Shown here: positions 46,931 to 54,749 of the stretch, in pieces | Position numbering within the stretch: the stretch's first letter is position 1 | Layout: every line of letters starts with the position of its first letter | DNA from: DAITAZ01 sp036824045 | Lineage (GTDB): Bacteria > Pseudomonadota > Gammaproteobacteria > Burkholderiales > Rhodocyclaceae | Length of the DNA: 64,000 nt | Assembly (NCBI GenBank): GCA_036824045.1 | Contig: DAITAZ010000011.1 | Coordinates: 1 to 64,000 of the forward strand | Direction of reading: 5' to 3' | The notes under the pieces: model-generated | The model's input: only the letters and a program-made list of their open reading frames with translations | Told to the model about the DNA's origin: nothing | Databases searched by the model: none | Program-made: the position numbers and the translations under genes

Positions 46931-49048
46931 ATGGTCCCTCGTTCCTGTGCCTTCCATTCCTGTTTCCCCTGGCTCCTGGGCGCCGTTCTGGCGCTGCTCG
47001 GCGCGACCGGCTCGACGCTGGCGGGCGAACTTGATCGCGCCGACATCGCCCGCCGTTTCCCGCCACCGCTGCGGGTGGGCGAAAAACTGCGGGATGTGCC
47101 CGCCTGGCCGCTCACCAGCGAGCTGGAGCCCGAGGCGGGCCCGGTGGCCTACGCCTTTGAATCGATCGACCTTGCCCCCATCCCCGGTTTTGAGGGCACG
47201 CCGCTCAATCTGCTGGTGACGGTGGACCGCAAGGGCAGCTTCATGGACGTGGAGGTGTTGCGCCAGCACGAACCGGTCTTCCTCAGCGGGCTGGGGGAGG
47301 CGCCCCTGCGGGACTTCGTCCGCCAGTACAGCGGGCGCAACCTGCGCCAGAACATCTCCGTGGCCAGCGCCTACGGCGAGACGCGTGGCGGCGACGGCAA
47401 CCGGGTGGTGCTCGATGGCGTGGCCAAGGCCACGGCCTCGGTGCGCATCGTCAATCAGACGGTGCTGGCTGCGGCCCTGGCGGTGGCCCGGGCGCGGCTC
47501 GGGTTCGCGCCGCCAGCCAAGGGCGGCGCAGCCCTTGTGCGGCCGGAGGTGTTCGGGCGGCTGGCGTGGGCCGAGCTACTGCGGCGCGGGCATGTGGCCA
47601 GGCTGGCCTTGACCAATCGGGAGGTGGAGGCGCTTTTTGCCGGCAGCGAGGGCGCAGGCGTGGACGCGGAGGCGCTGGCCCGGCCGGGCGAGACGTTTCT
47701 CGAAGTGTACGTGGCCTATCTCAACGCCCCCACCATCGGGCGCTCGCTGTTGGGGGACACGGATTGGGCGCGGGCCATGGTGCGGGCCCAGGACGGGCAG
47801 CACCTGTTCTGGATCGCCACCGCGGGGCGGGATGCGCTGGTGGACGAACGTTTCGTTCCCGGCACCACGCCGCCCCGGCTGGCGTTGAGCCAGGGCGGGC
47901 TGCCGCTGGAACTGCGCGATGCGGTGGCGGACCTGCCCTCGCCCGCAGGCGTGCCGGCCCTGAACGCCGCCCGGGTGTTCCGCGTGCCGGCCGCGGCGGG
48001 GCTGGACCCGGGCAAACCCCTGCGCTTTGAATACACCCTGGAGCGTGCACGCGGCCAGATCCTGCCGGTGGTGAGTCGCGTGCAAGCGAGCTTCGACTAC
48101 CAGCCCCCGGCGGAACTGTTTGTCTATCCGCCCGAGCCCTTGCCCGAGTGGCTGCTGGCCTGGGCGGGGCGTTGGCCGGAGCTGACCGTGATCAGTGTGG
48201 CGCTGGCCTTGCTCAGCGCGCTGCTCGCCCGGCCCCGCTGGCTGGCGGTGAGCGCCCGGCGATTGCTGTGGTTTCGCACCGGGTTCGCCGTGTTCACCCT
48301 GGTCTTCATCGGCTGGTGGGCCCAGGGGCAGCTCTCCATCGTTCATCTGACCGGGGCGGTAAAAGCCCTGGCGGCGGGCCAGGGGTTGGGCAGTTATCTT
48401 TACGACCCGGTTTCCCTGCTGCTGATCGCCTTTACCGGAGTGAGCTTCTTCGTTTGGGGGCGGGGCACGTTTTGCGGCTGGCTGTGTCCCTTCGGTGCCC
48501 TGCAGGAGTTGGTGGCTTTGCTGGCGCGGGCGTTGCGGCTGCCCCAGTGGCGCCTGCCCGGGCCTTGGGCGCAGGCCCTGGCGCGGGGCCGTTACGTGCT
48601 GTTGGCGGCCTTGCTCGCGGCGGCCGGCCTGGCCCCGGCCTGGGCGGAGCGGATGGTGGAGATCGAGCCCTTCAAGACGGCCATCACGGTGGGCTTCGAC
48701 CGCTCCTGGCCTTATGTGGCGTGGGCGGTGGCGATGCTGGTGGCGGGTGCCCTGAGCTACAAGTTCTTTTGCCGCTACCTCTGCCCGCTGGGCGCGGCGA
48801 TGGCGCTGGGGGGCCGGCTGCGGCGCTGGAACTGGCTGCCGCGCCGGGCGGAATGCGGCCAGCCCTGCCAGACCTGCCGCCACCGCTGTGCGTATGACGC
48901 GATTGCCGCCGACGGTGCGATCCGCTACGAGGCGTGCTTCCAGTGTCTGGACTGCGTGGGCATTTACCACGATCCCCAGCGTTGTGCGCCGGTCTTGTTG
49001 TACCGCCGCAAGGGGCGGCGCGTGGCGGCCGGACGCGATGGGGGATAG
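46931..49048 (+). CDS. NosR/NirI-family membrane iron-sulfur flavoprotein
   Basis: A 705-residue protein. The signal peptide (WLLGAVLALLGATGSTLA) is followed by a periplasmic FMN-binding domain whose flavinylation region DGVAKATASVRIV departs from the usual D-x-(S/T)GAT motif but keeps AT-x-S. Six or so transmembrane helices from ~415 carry the CxxxCP motifs FCGWLCPFGALQE and FCRYLCPLGAAMA, and the cytoplasmic tail has two 4Fe-4S-type Cys clusters (CGQPCQTCRHRC and CFQCLDCVGIYHDPQRC). NosR proteins supply electrons for nitrous oxide reduction. No nosZ or other nos genes are adjacent. Start ATG 46931 precedes the signal peptide. Confidence 0.9.
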   Translation: MVPRSCAFHSCFPWLLGAVLALLGATGSTLAGELDRADIARRFPPPLRVGEKLRDVPAWPLTSELEPEAGPVAYAFESIDLAPIPGFEGTPLNLLVTVDRKGSFMDVEVLRQHEPVFLSGLGEAPLRDFVRQYSGRNLRQNISVASAYGETRGGDGNRVVLDGVAKATASVRIVNQTVLAAALAVARARLGFAPPAKGGAALVRPEVFGRLAWAELLRRGHVARLALTNREVEALFAGSEGAGVDAEALARPGETFLEVYVAYLNAPTIGRSLLGDTDWARAMVRAQDGQHLFWIATAGRDALVDERFVPGTTPPRLALSQGGLPLELRDAVADLPSPAGVPALNAARVFRVPAAAGLDPGKPLRFEYTLERARGQILPVVSRVQASFDYQPPAELFVYPPEPLPEWLLAWAGRWPELTVISVALALLSALLARPRWLAVSARRLLWFRTGFAVFTLVFIGWWAQGQLSIVHLTGAVKALAAGQGLGSYLYDPVSLLLIAFTGVSFFVWGRGTFCGWLCPFGALQELVALLARALRLPQWRLPGPWAQALARGRYVLLAALLAAAGLAPAWAERMVEIEPFKTAITVGFDRSWPYVAWAVAMLVAGALSYKFFCRYLCPLGAAMALGGRLRRWNWLPRRAECGQPCQTCRHRCAYDAIAADGAIRYEACFQCLDCVGIYHDPQRCAPVLLYRRKGRRVAAGRDGG

Positions 49049-49214
49049 TCGCAGTTCCGTGACGGGGTTGGCGGGTGTTTTTTGTGGAAATGGTGTAATC
49101 GTCATGTGGCCCTGCTAAACTCCGGGCTCTTTGCCTTCATGGCGTCACGGCTCGAAAAGCCAGTCTGGCCGCCGTGAGCAGGGCTTCTGGTCAGTATCGT
49201 TTCCGGAGTTTCCC

Positions 49215-50486
49215 GTGTCTGCATCCGCTCCCGATCCGGCACCCGCTGCGCCTCAGGGCGCCCGAGTGTGGTTGCGCGTTTTCCTGCCCTTCGTTGCCGG
49301 TTATTTTCTTTCTTACCTGCTGCGCACGGTCAATGCGGTGATCTCGCCCGAGCTCACGGCGGAGCTGGATCTGGGCGCTGCGGATCTGGGCTTGCTCACC
49401 AGCACCTTCTTTCTCGCCTTCGCCCTGGTACAACTGCCCAATGGCGTGTTTCTGGACCGCTTCGGCCCGCGCCGGGTCGAGGCGGTGTTGCTGCTCTTTG
49501 CCGCCGTGGGGGCGCTGCTGTTTGCCGTGGGCAAGGACCTGGGCACTTTCGTCGTCGGCCGGGCCTTGATCGGGCTGGGCGTTTCGGCGTGCCTGATGGC
49601 GGCGTTCAAGGGCCTTTTCCCCTGGTTTCCGGCAGCCAAACAGGCTTCGCTCACGGGCGCCATCATGGCGGTGGGCGGCCTGGGCGGGTTGATTTCCACC
49701 CGCCCGCTGGAGATGGCTTTGCCCCTGCTGGGGTGGCGCGGGGTGTTCCTGGTGGTGGCGTTGCTGGCGGTGCTGGTGGCCATTGCCCTGCTGCTGATCG
49801 CGCCGGACAAGGGCCCGCGGCCTCCGCCGGAACCTTTCCGCCAGCAGATGGCGGCGCTGGGGCAGATCTATCGCAGCCGGGTGTTCTGGCGTTTTGGCTG
49901 GCAAGCGGCGCTCATCGCCGGTGGCAACATGGCGATCCAGGCCTTGTGGGCGGTGCCCTGGCTGATGGACGTGAACCACTATTCCCGGCCGCAGGCGGCC
50001 CAGCACCTGCAGTTGATGAGCCTGGCCATGGTGGGGGGCTTTATCTTTGTGGCCGCCTTTTCCACGCGGCTGGCCAAGCGGGGCGTGCCGCCGGTGGTGT
50101 TGCTGGGGGCGGGCAGCGTGCTGAGCCTGGCCAGCGGCGCCGGGATGCTGCTGGATCTGGCGCCCAGCGAACTGCTGTGGATCATGTTCGGGCTGGGCAT
50201 CAGCCCGGTGAATCTGGCGTTCTCGGTGCTGGGCAGCCATTTTCCGGCCCAGGTTTCGGGCCGGGCGAGCACCGCGCTCAACCTGATGATCTTTGCCGGT
50301 GGCTTCATCATCCAGTGGGGCTTTGGCGGCGTGGTGGATTATCTGGCCGGGCTGGGCTGGGGGCGCACCGAGTCCTTCCGTGGGGCCTTCACCCTGTTGC
50401 TGGCGCTGCAGGCCGCCAGCTTCCTGTGGTTCCTGCTGGCGCGGGAACCCCGGGAGGCGAGCCTGGGCGCCAAGGCGGCGGGCTGA
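49215..50486 (+). CDS. MFS transporter
   Basis: A 423-residue major facilitator with 12 hydrophobic segments. The first helix region VWLRVFLPFVAGYFLSYLLR and the loop motif GVFLDRFGPRRVEAVLLLFA (GxxxDRxGxRR) are typical. GTG 49215 is preferred, with CGGAG seven bases upstream; the frame runs further back without hydrophobic content. Substrate cannot be stated; the AxLxxGxxLxQLPNG pattern recalls the nitrate/nitrite and sugar-phosphate porter-like groups loosely. It is a single gene convergent with the PACE gene. Confidence 0.9.
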   Translation: MSASAPDPAPAAPQGARVWLRVFLPFVAGYFLSYLLRTVNAVISPELTAELDLGAADLGLLTSTFFLAFALVQLPNGVFLDRFGPRRVEAVLLLFAAVGALLFAVGKDLGTFVVGRALIGLGVSACLMAAFKGLFPWFPAAKQASLTGAIMAVGGLGGLISTRPLEMALPLLGWRGVFLVVALLAVLVAIALLLIAPDKGPRPPPEPFRQQMAALGQIYRSRVFWRFGWQAALIAGGNMAIQALWAVPWLMDVNHYSRPQAAQHLQLMSLAMVGGFIFVAAFSTRLAKRGVPPVVLLGAGSVLSLASGAGMLLDLAPSELLWIMFGLGISPVNLAFSVLGSHFPAQVSGRASTALNLMIFAGGFIIQWGFGGVVDYLAGLGWGRTESFRGAFTLLLALQAASFLWFLLAREPREASLGAKAAG

Positions 50487-50499
50487 ACAGCGCCCGGAT

Positions 50500-50949
50500 T
50501 CAGCGCCCGGGCGGGATGGGAAACACCCGGTCGTAGATGAGGTTGAAGACGAAGGCGTAGGCGGTGTAGGCCAGGGCGAGGCCGATGTCCGCCACCAGCG
50601 CGGCAAACCAGGACAGGCCGGTCCACCACACGATCAGTGGCAGGGTCATGATCAGGATGCCGGCTTCAAAGCCCACCGCCTGCAGGGCGCGCAGACTCCA
50701 TGGGCGGCGGTCGGCGGTGCGGCCGGTGAGCCGGCCCTCCACCCAGTCGAAGGCCGTGTTGTAGGCGCCATTCCACAGGGCGGCGATCAGCGCCGCCACC
50801 GCCAGCAGCCCCAGGGATGATCCGGGCGAAACGCCGGCCAGCCAGGAAAACGGCGGCGTGATGAGCAACAGCCCGCCGATCTCGAACATCAGCACCTGGC
50901 GGATGCGGTCGGGGAGGCTGCGCAGCGGCGGCTGGGATGGGCTGGACAT
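50500..50949 (-). CDS. PACE family efflux protein
   Basis: A 149-residue protein with four transmembrane helices made of two tandem bacterial transmembrane pair domains. The conserved openings are SLPDRIRQVLMFEIGGLLL and RALQAVGFEAGILIMTLPL, and WNGAYNTAFDWVEGR and AYAFVFNLIYDRVFP close each half, the typical PACE pattern with a functional Glu in the first helix. PACE proteins (AceI type) export biocides such as chlorhexidine and short-chain diamines by proton antiport. ATG 50949 is chosen over 50961. Confidence 0.9.
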   Translation of the reverse strand: MSSPSQPPLRSLPDRIRQVLMFEIGGLLLITPPFSWLAGVSPGSSLGLLAVAALIAALWNGAYNTAFDWVEGRLTGRTADRRPWSLRALQAVGFEAGILIMTLPLIVWWTGLSWFAALVADIGLALAYTAYAFVFNLIYDRVFPIPPGR

Positions 50950-51027
50950 GGGCGGGCGCAAGGCGAACCGACATTTTCCACCGCCGGCTCCCCGCCGCCA
51001 AGCCAGGGCGCCCGATGCGGGGCTTGA

Positions 51028-52179
51028 TCAGTCGCGTGTGACTTCGGAGGGGAGCGGGCCCTGCCCCGCCAGCCACAGGTAAGCCCGCGAGAAGGCCTCG
51101 GCCACGCCGGGCCAGCCAAAATCCCGCAACACCCATTCCCGGCCCCGCGCGCCCATCGCGCCCAGCTCCGCCCCGTCCGTGGCCAGCGCCAGACCCAGGG
51201 CCTGCGTCAGGGGCGCTTCGCCGATGTCGGTCCACCAGCCGCAGCCATGGGTTTCCAGCCCCTGCCAGGGCGCGCCCCGGGTGGTGATCACCGGCACGCC
51301 GCAGGCCAGGGCTTCGGCCACCACCAGACCGAAGTTCTCGCTGTAGGTGGGCAGCAGGAAGAGTTGTGCGCTGGCGTAGAGTGCCCATTTGTCCGCGTCG
51401 TCCACCGGGCCGGTGCAGCGGATGCCCGATCCCGCCTGCAGCCGGCTGATCTCCTGCTCCACCACGTGCCGGTAGCCGCCTTCGTCGGGGCCGGTGATGA
51501 GGAGTTCCCAGCCGGCGGGATCGAGCCGGGCCCAGGCGCGGACCAGATCCAGCACGCCCTTTTTCGGGTGGAGGCGGCTGAGAAAGAGCGCCCGGCGCGG
51601 CCCGGCGGGGCGGGCCTGCGCCGGCAGCGGCGCGGGCGGGAAGTCGATGCCATTGGGAATGACCGCCACCGGGTTGGTCAGCCCCAGGCGGCGGATGTCC
51701 CGGAGTTCCTGCTCGGCCGTGGCGTGGAGCAGGGCGGCGCGGCGGAAATCGCCGCCCTGGTAACCCAGCCAGGCCAGCCGTTTCTTGGCCCGGCCCTGGT
51801 TGAGCGACCAGCGGTCGAGCATGCCGTGCACGCTCACCACCCGGGGCAGCCCGAGTTCCCGGGCAAACAGCGCCATGGCGTGGTTGTTGGGCAGCCACAC
51901 CCCGTGGTCGTGGGCGATGGCCACGTCCGGATGGTGGTTGCCCAGGTGGGCCAGACGGTCGTAGAAGGCGGCGATCCGCTGCAGACCGCTGGCCGCCCAG
52001 ACCGGCTGCAGATCCACCCGGTGGTCGGCCGGCAGGAACTGGGGCACGCCCGGTTGCACCTGGGTCACCAGATGCACCTGATGGCCCAGGGCGACGAGCT
52101 GGTCGCTTAGCGCGGGCACGCAGCGTGCCGTGCCGCCGGTGTCCTTGGCCAGATGGGCAATCGCGTGAATGATCCGCAT
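51028..52179 (-). CDS. Glycosyltransferase family 4, paralog of 7835-9091
   Basis: A 383-residue GT-B transferase. MRIIHAIAHLAKDTGGTARC, AHDHGVWLPNNHAMALFA, VVSVHGMLDRWSLNQG, LFLSRLHPKKGVLDLVRAW and YSENFGLVVAEALACGVPVI match the gene at 7835-9091 almost motif for motif, indicating a duplication within this genome. ATG 52179 is chosen because the GT fold begins directly there. It follows the capsule-type gene cluster at 52588 after 408 bases on the same strand and may be read with it. Confidence 0.92.
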   Translation of the reverse strand: MRIIHAIAHLAKDTGGTARCVPALSDQLVALGHQVHLVTQVQPGVPQFLPADHRVDLQPVWAASGLQRIAAFYDRLAHLGNHHPDVAIAHDHGVWLPNNHAMALFARELGLPRVVSVHGMLDRWSLNQGRAKKRLAWLGYQGGDFRRAALLHATAEQELRDIRRLGLTNPVAVIPNGIDFPPAPLPAQARPAGPRRALFLSRLHPKKGVLDLVRAWARLDPAGWELLITGPDEGGYRHVVEQEISRLQAGSGIRCTGPVDDADKWALYASAQLFLLPTYSENFGLVVAEALACGVPVITTRGAPWQGLETHGCGWWTDIGEAPLTQALGLALATDGAELGAMGARGREWVLRDFGWPGVAEAFSRAYLWLAGQGPLPSEVTRD

Positions 52180-52587
52180 GGTGCCAGTTGCAAGAGTGAT
52201 CGCTTCGACGGTTTGGCTTGCAGGATGGGGCTGTTCGCGACACCCCCCGCTGCAGGGTAGGGTGTCTATCTCAGCATGGATGGCGCCGGGCGTGGATAAA
52301 AATTGTTTCCACGATGGCGCCGGGGCGGCGGTGGCTGGATGTCCGGGGGGAGGAGGCGCCGGTCTGGCGGGCGCGTTGCGTGCGCCCACTACCGGCGCTT
52401 TCTTTCCCCGGGCTTGCATGGTGCGATGGCGGGTCGCCCCGACGGCAACATCGGCGGCGGACGGGGCGGCGGCAGGCCGGTCTGGGGAAATCGCTGCCTG
52501 ACGGGGGGTGGGCGTGGCGGCGGGGCTGGGGAGCCCCCGGGGCGATGCGCGCGCGTTATTGCGGCTTTGATACCTGTTGCGACAACC
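52180..52587. other. Intergenic region upstream of the second glycosyltransferase
   Basis: The 408 bases between the KpsC-like gene and the glycosyltransferase (both minus) have no convincing gene; frames on the plus strand are Arg/Gly/Pro-rich filler. A short AT-rich block near 52300 (AAAATTGTTTCC) is the only low-G+C island and may mark a promoter. I could not define a box pair. Confidence 0.5.
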
Positions 52588-54591
52588 TCAGGCCCCCAGG
52601 TAGCCCAGATTGCGGGCGGCGCGCCACAGCCGGCGCCACAAGGGAAGGGGGGTGGGGCCCTGCTGGCGCCAGGCGAGCAGTTCCGTCAGGGCCCGCTCAG
52701 GGGTGGTGAAGCGTCCGCTGACGCGGCTCACGTAGGCCGGGTAGAGGATGAGCACGCCGGCGATGAGTTCGTCCAGGGTCAGCCGCCGGGTGCGGCGGGG
52801 CACCGGATGCGGGTCCCGGGTCAGGCCCCAGCCACTGTAGAAGGGCTGGCCGTAGGCGGTGACGGGCTTGCCACGCATGAGGGCCTCGAAGCCGGCCAGC
52901 GAGGTGAGCACATGGACTTCGTCCACCTCGGTCAGCAGTTCTCCCATGGCGGCGTCGGTGACGATTTCGTTGCACCAGCGGCTGGCCGTGTCTTCGGCCT
53001 GGCCCTCCCGGCGCAAGCCGGCCAGCACGTCCGGGTGGGGCTTGTAGAGCACGAAGGCGTCCGGATTGGCGGCCCGCACGGCCTGCAGCAGCCCCAGGTT
53101 GGTGCGGATGCCGGGGGCGCCGTAGCGGATGGACGCATCGCTTTCCACCTGGCCGGGCACCAGGATCACCCGCTCGTCGGTGCCGGGGCGCTGCCACGGC
53201 CGGCTGCCCACGTTGTACTTGGTGAGCCCGTGGGCAACGATGTCTTGCCGCAGCGCCCGCGCCCGCTCCAGCAGGCAGGCGTCGAATTCCGCGTGCTGCA
53301 GCAGGTGCTCCAGGTCGGAGGGGCGGGTGGCGTCGTAATAGATGCCCCGGCTGTCCATCACCCAGGAGAGCGGGCGTACCAGATCGGCACCCAGGCCCAC
53401 GGAACGCAGAAAACCGTCTTCCAGGCGGATCAGGCGGCTTTCCTGCTCGTGATGGGCGGGCACCGCCCGCCGGCCCCAGACCGCCAGGGTGGCGCCCGCG
53501 GGGGCGTGTTCGGCCTTGCGCACCAGCTTCACCTGGCTGCCCTGGAAGAAACTGCGCACGATGGGCCGCTTCCAGCGGGAAAAGCCTGCCGCATGGATGT
53601 GCGGCGGGAAGCGGCGGCGCATGTGCCGCTGCAGGGCGAGGTGGGCGAGCACGGTTTCCACCTCGCAGCGCAGGCCGGTTTCCGGGTCCACATAGCGGGG
53701 GTAGTCCACCAGTGCGGCGTGGACCAGGTGTTCCAGGGGCATGGGCTGGCGGCGCCCGGGGGGCGGGAGTTCGTCCGTCGTCAGGCCCCAGCCGGCATAG
53801 AAGGGCATGCCAAAGGTGCGCACGGGCTTGCCCCAGAGCAGGCCCTCGAACCCCATCTGGGAGGTGACGGTGTAGACCGCTTCGGCCCGGGCGAGCAGAT
53901 CGGCCGGGTGCACGTCTTCCCCCAGCACCAGGATGCGCGGGTTGCGGGCCAGGGCGAAGACGTCGAAATGCGCCCGCTTGCGGCCGGCAAAGACCTCCGG
54001 ATGCACCTTGAGGAGAATGCGCGAATCGGGGTGTTCCGCCAGCGCCGCCTCCAGCATGCGGCTGAAGCTGCGGGCATCGGCCTGCCCGAAGGCGATGGAG
54101 GCATCGCCCGCGGTCTGGTCCACCACCAGCACGAAGCGTTCCGGCAGGCCGGGAGGCGCCTCGGGCGCGTGGTTGTACTTGGACACGCCCCCCGCCCGCC
54201 AGGCGTGCATCAGCCTTTGGGCCCGGGCGGCCTCGGCCGGCAGCAGGGGGCGACGGATCAGTTCTTCCAGCCGGCTGGGCTGGCTGGCGTCGTAATAGAT
54301 CCCCAGATCGTCCTGGACCAGGGACAGCGGCGGATCCTTGGCGCCGATATCCACCGAGCGCAGGAACCCGTCTTCCACCCGCAGCAGGGGCAGGCCGCGC
54401 GCGGCGGCGTAGCGTTCCGCCTTGCCCGCGCTGGGTTTGCGCCCCCAGGCCAGAATTGCCGTCAGTCCCGGCAGGTCTTGCCCCGGCCTGAGCACCGGCA
54501 CGCCCAGCAGCGCGGACAGGCCGGGCAGGGTGGCGATGGCGCGGGAGAGGGCAACGCAGGCGACAGGAGCGAGAGGGGGCCGGGCGGACAT
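52588..54591 (-). CDS. kpsC: KpsC-like capsule Kdo transferase (two-module)
   Basis: A 667-residue protein built of two homologous modules. Module 1 (about 40-345) has LAWGRKPSAGKAERYAAARG, LRVEDGFLRSVDIGAKDPPL and GIYYDASQPSRLEELI; module 2 (about 365-667) has VWGRRAVPAHHEQESR, LIRLEDGFLRSVGLGADLVR and GIYYDATRPSDLEHLL. Both keep KVHPEV/KPHPDV-type motifs and FYAGWG/FYSGWG. KpsC adds alternating beta-Kdo residues that link group 2 capsules to lyso-phosphatidylglycerol. It is downstream of KdsA and KdsB-KdsC, the expected Kdo supply. A KpsS partner and the KpsMTED exporter are not in the window. No Shine-Dalgarno is visible; a hairpin sits directly before the ATG. Confidence 0.93.
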   Translation of the reverse strand: MSARPPLAPVACVALSRAIATLPGLSALLGVPVLRPGQDLPGLTAILAWGRKPSAGKAERYAAARGLPLLRVEDGFLRSVDIGAKDPPLSLVQDDLGIYYDASQPSRLEELIRRPLLPAEAARAQRLMHAWRAGGVSKYNHAPEAPPGLPERFVLVVDQTAGDASIAFGQADARSFSRMLEAALAEHPDSRILLKVHPEVFAGRKRAHFDVFALARNPRILVLGEDVHPADLLARAEAVYTVTSQMGFEGLLWGKPVRTFGMPFYAGWGLTTDELPPPGRRQPMPLEHLVHAALVDYPRYVDPETGLRCEVETVLAHLALQRHMRRRFPPHIHAAGFSRWKRPIVRSFFQGSQVKLVRKAEHAPAGATLAVWGRRAVPAHHEQESRLIRLEDGFLRSVGLGADLVRPLSWVMDSRGIYYDATRPSDLEHLLQHAEFDACLLERARALRQDIVAHGLTKYNVGSRPWQRPGTDERVILVPGQVESDASIRYGAPGIRTNLGLLQAVRAANPDAFVLYKPHPDVLAGLRREGQAEDTASRWCNEIVTDAAMGELLTEVDEVHVLTSLAGFEALMRGKPVTAYGQPFYSGWGLTRDPHPVPRRTRRLTLDELIAGVLILYPAYVSRVSGRFTTPERALTELLAWRQQGPTPLPLWRRLWRAARNLGYLGA

Positions 54592-54594
54592 GGC

Positions 54595-54620
54595 GGCGGG
54601 ACGGGCGATGATGTCCCGCC
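54595..54620 (-). promoter_or_regulatory. Stem-loop immediately upstream of the kpsC-like start codon
   Basis: GGCGGGAC (54595-54602) and GTCCCGCC (54613-54620) form an 8-base stem, loop of 10, ending three bases before the start codon at 54591-54589. In the mRNA it would cover the ribosome-binding position, where no Shine-Dalgarno sequence is seen. Translational control is possible but unproven. Confidence 0.35.
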
Positions 54621-54723
54621 AAGGCTAGCAGCCGCGGTGGCGCCGGGCTGGGCCGATAACCCGGCATTTTGTCCGGCTGTTTTGCCGGGCAGGGCGCCTC
54701 GTAGAGCGGGGGGCCGGGGCGTC

Positions 54724-54743
54724 CCCCGGGTTCGCCCGGGGGC
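54724..54743 (-). terminator. Strong GC hairpin after the KdsB-KdsC gene
   Basis: CCCCCGGG (54724-54731) and CCCGGGGG (54736-54743) form a perfect 8-base stem around TTCG (CGAA in the minus-strand transcript), six bases after the kdsB-kdsC stop. No T-run follows, so it may stabilise the transcript 3' end or cause pausing rather than intrinsic termination. Confidence 0.4.
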
Positions 54744-54749
54744 TGGGCG

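Noticed and set aside
46931..50486. Nitrous oxide reduction (nos) gene cluster
   Set aside because: Only the NosR-like gene is present; the next gene is an MFS transporter and no nosZ, nosD, nosF or nosY motif is found.
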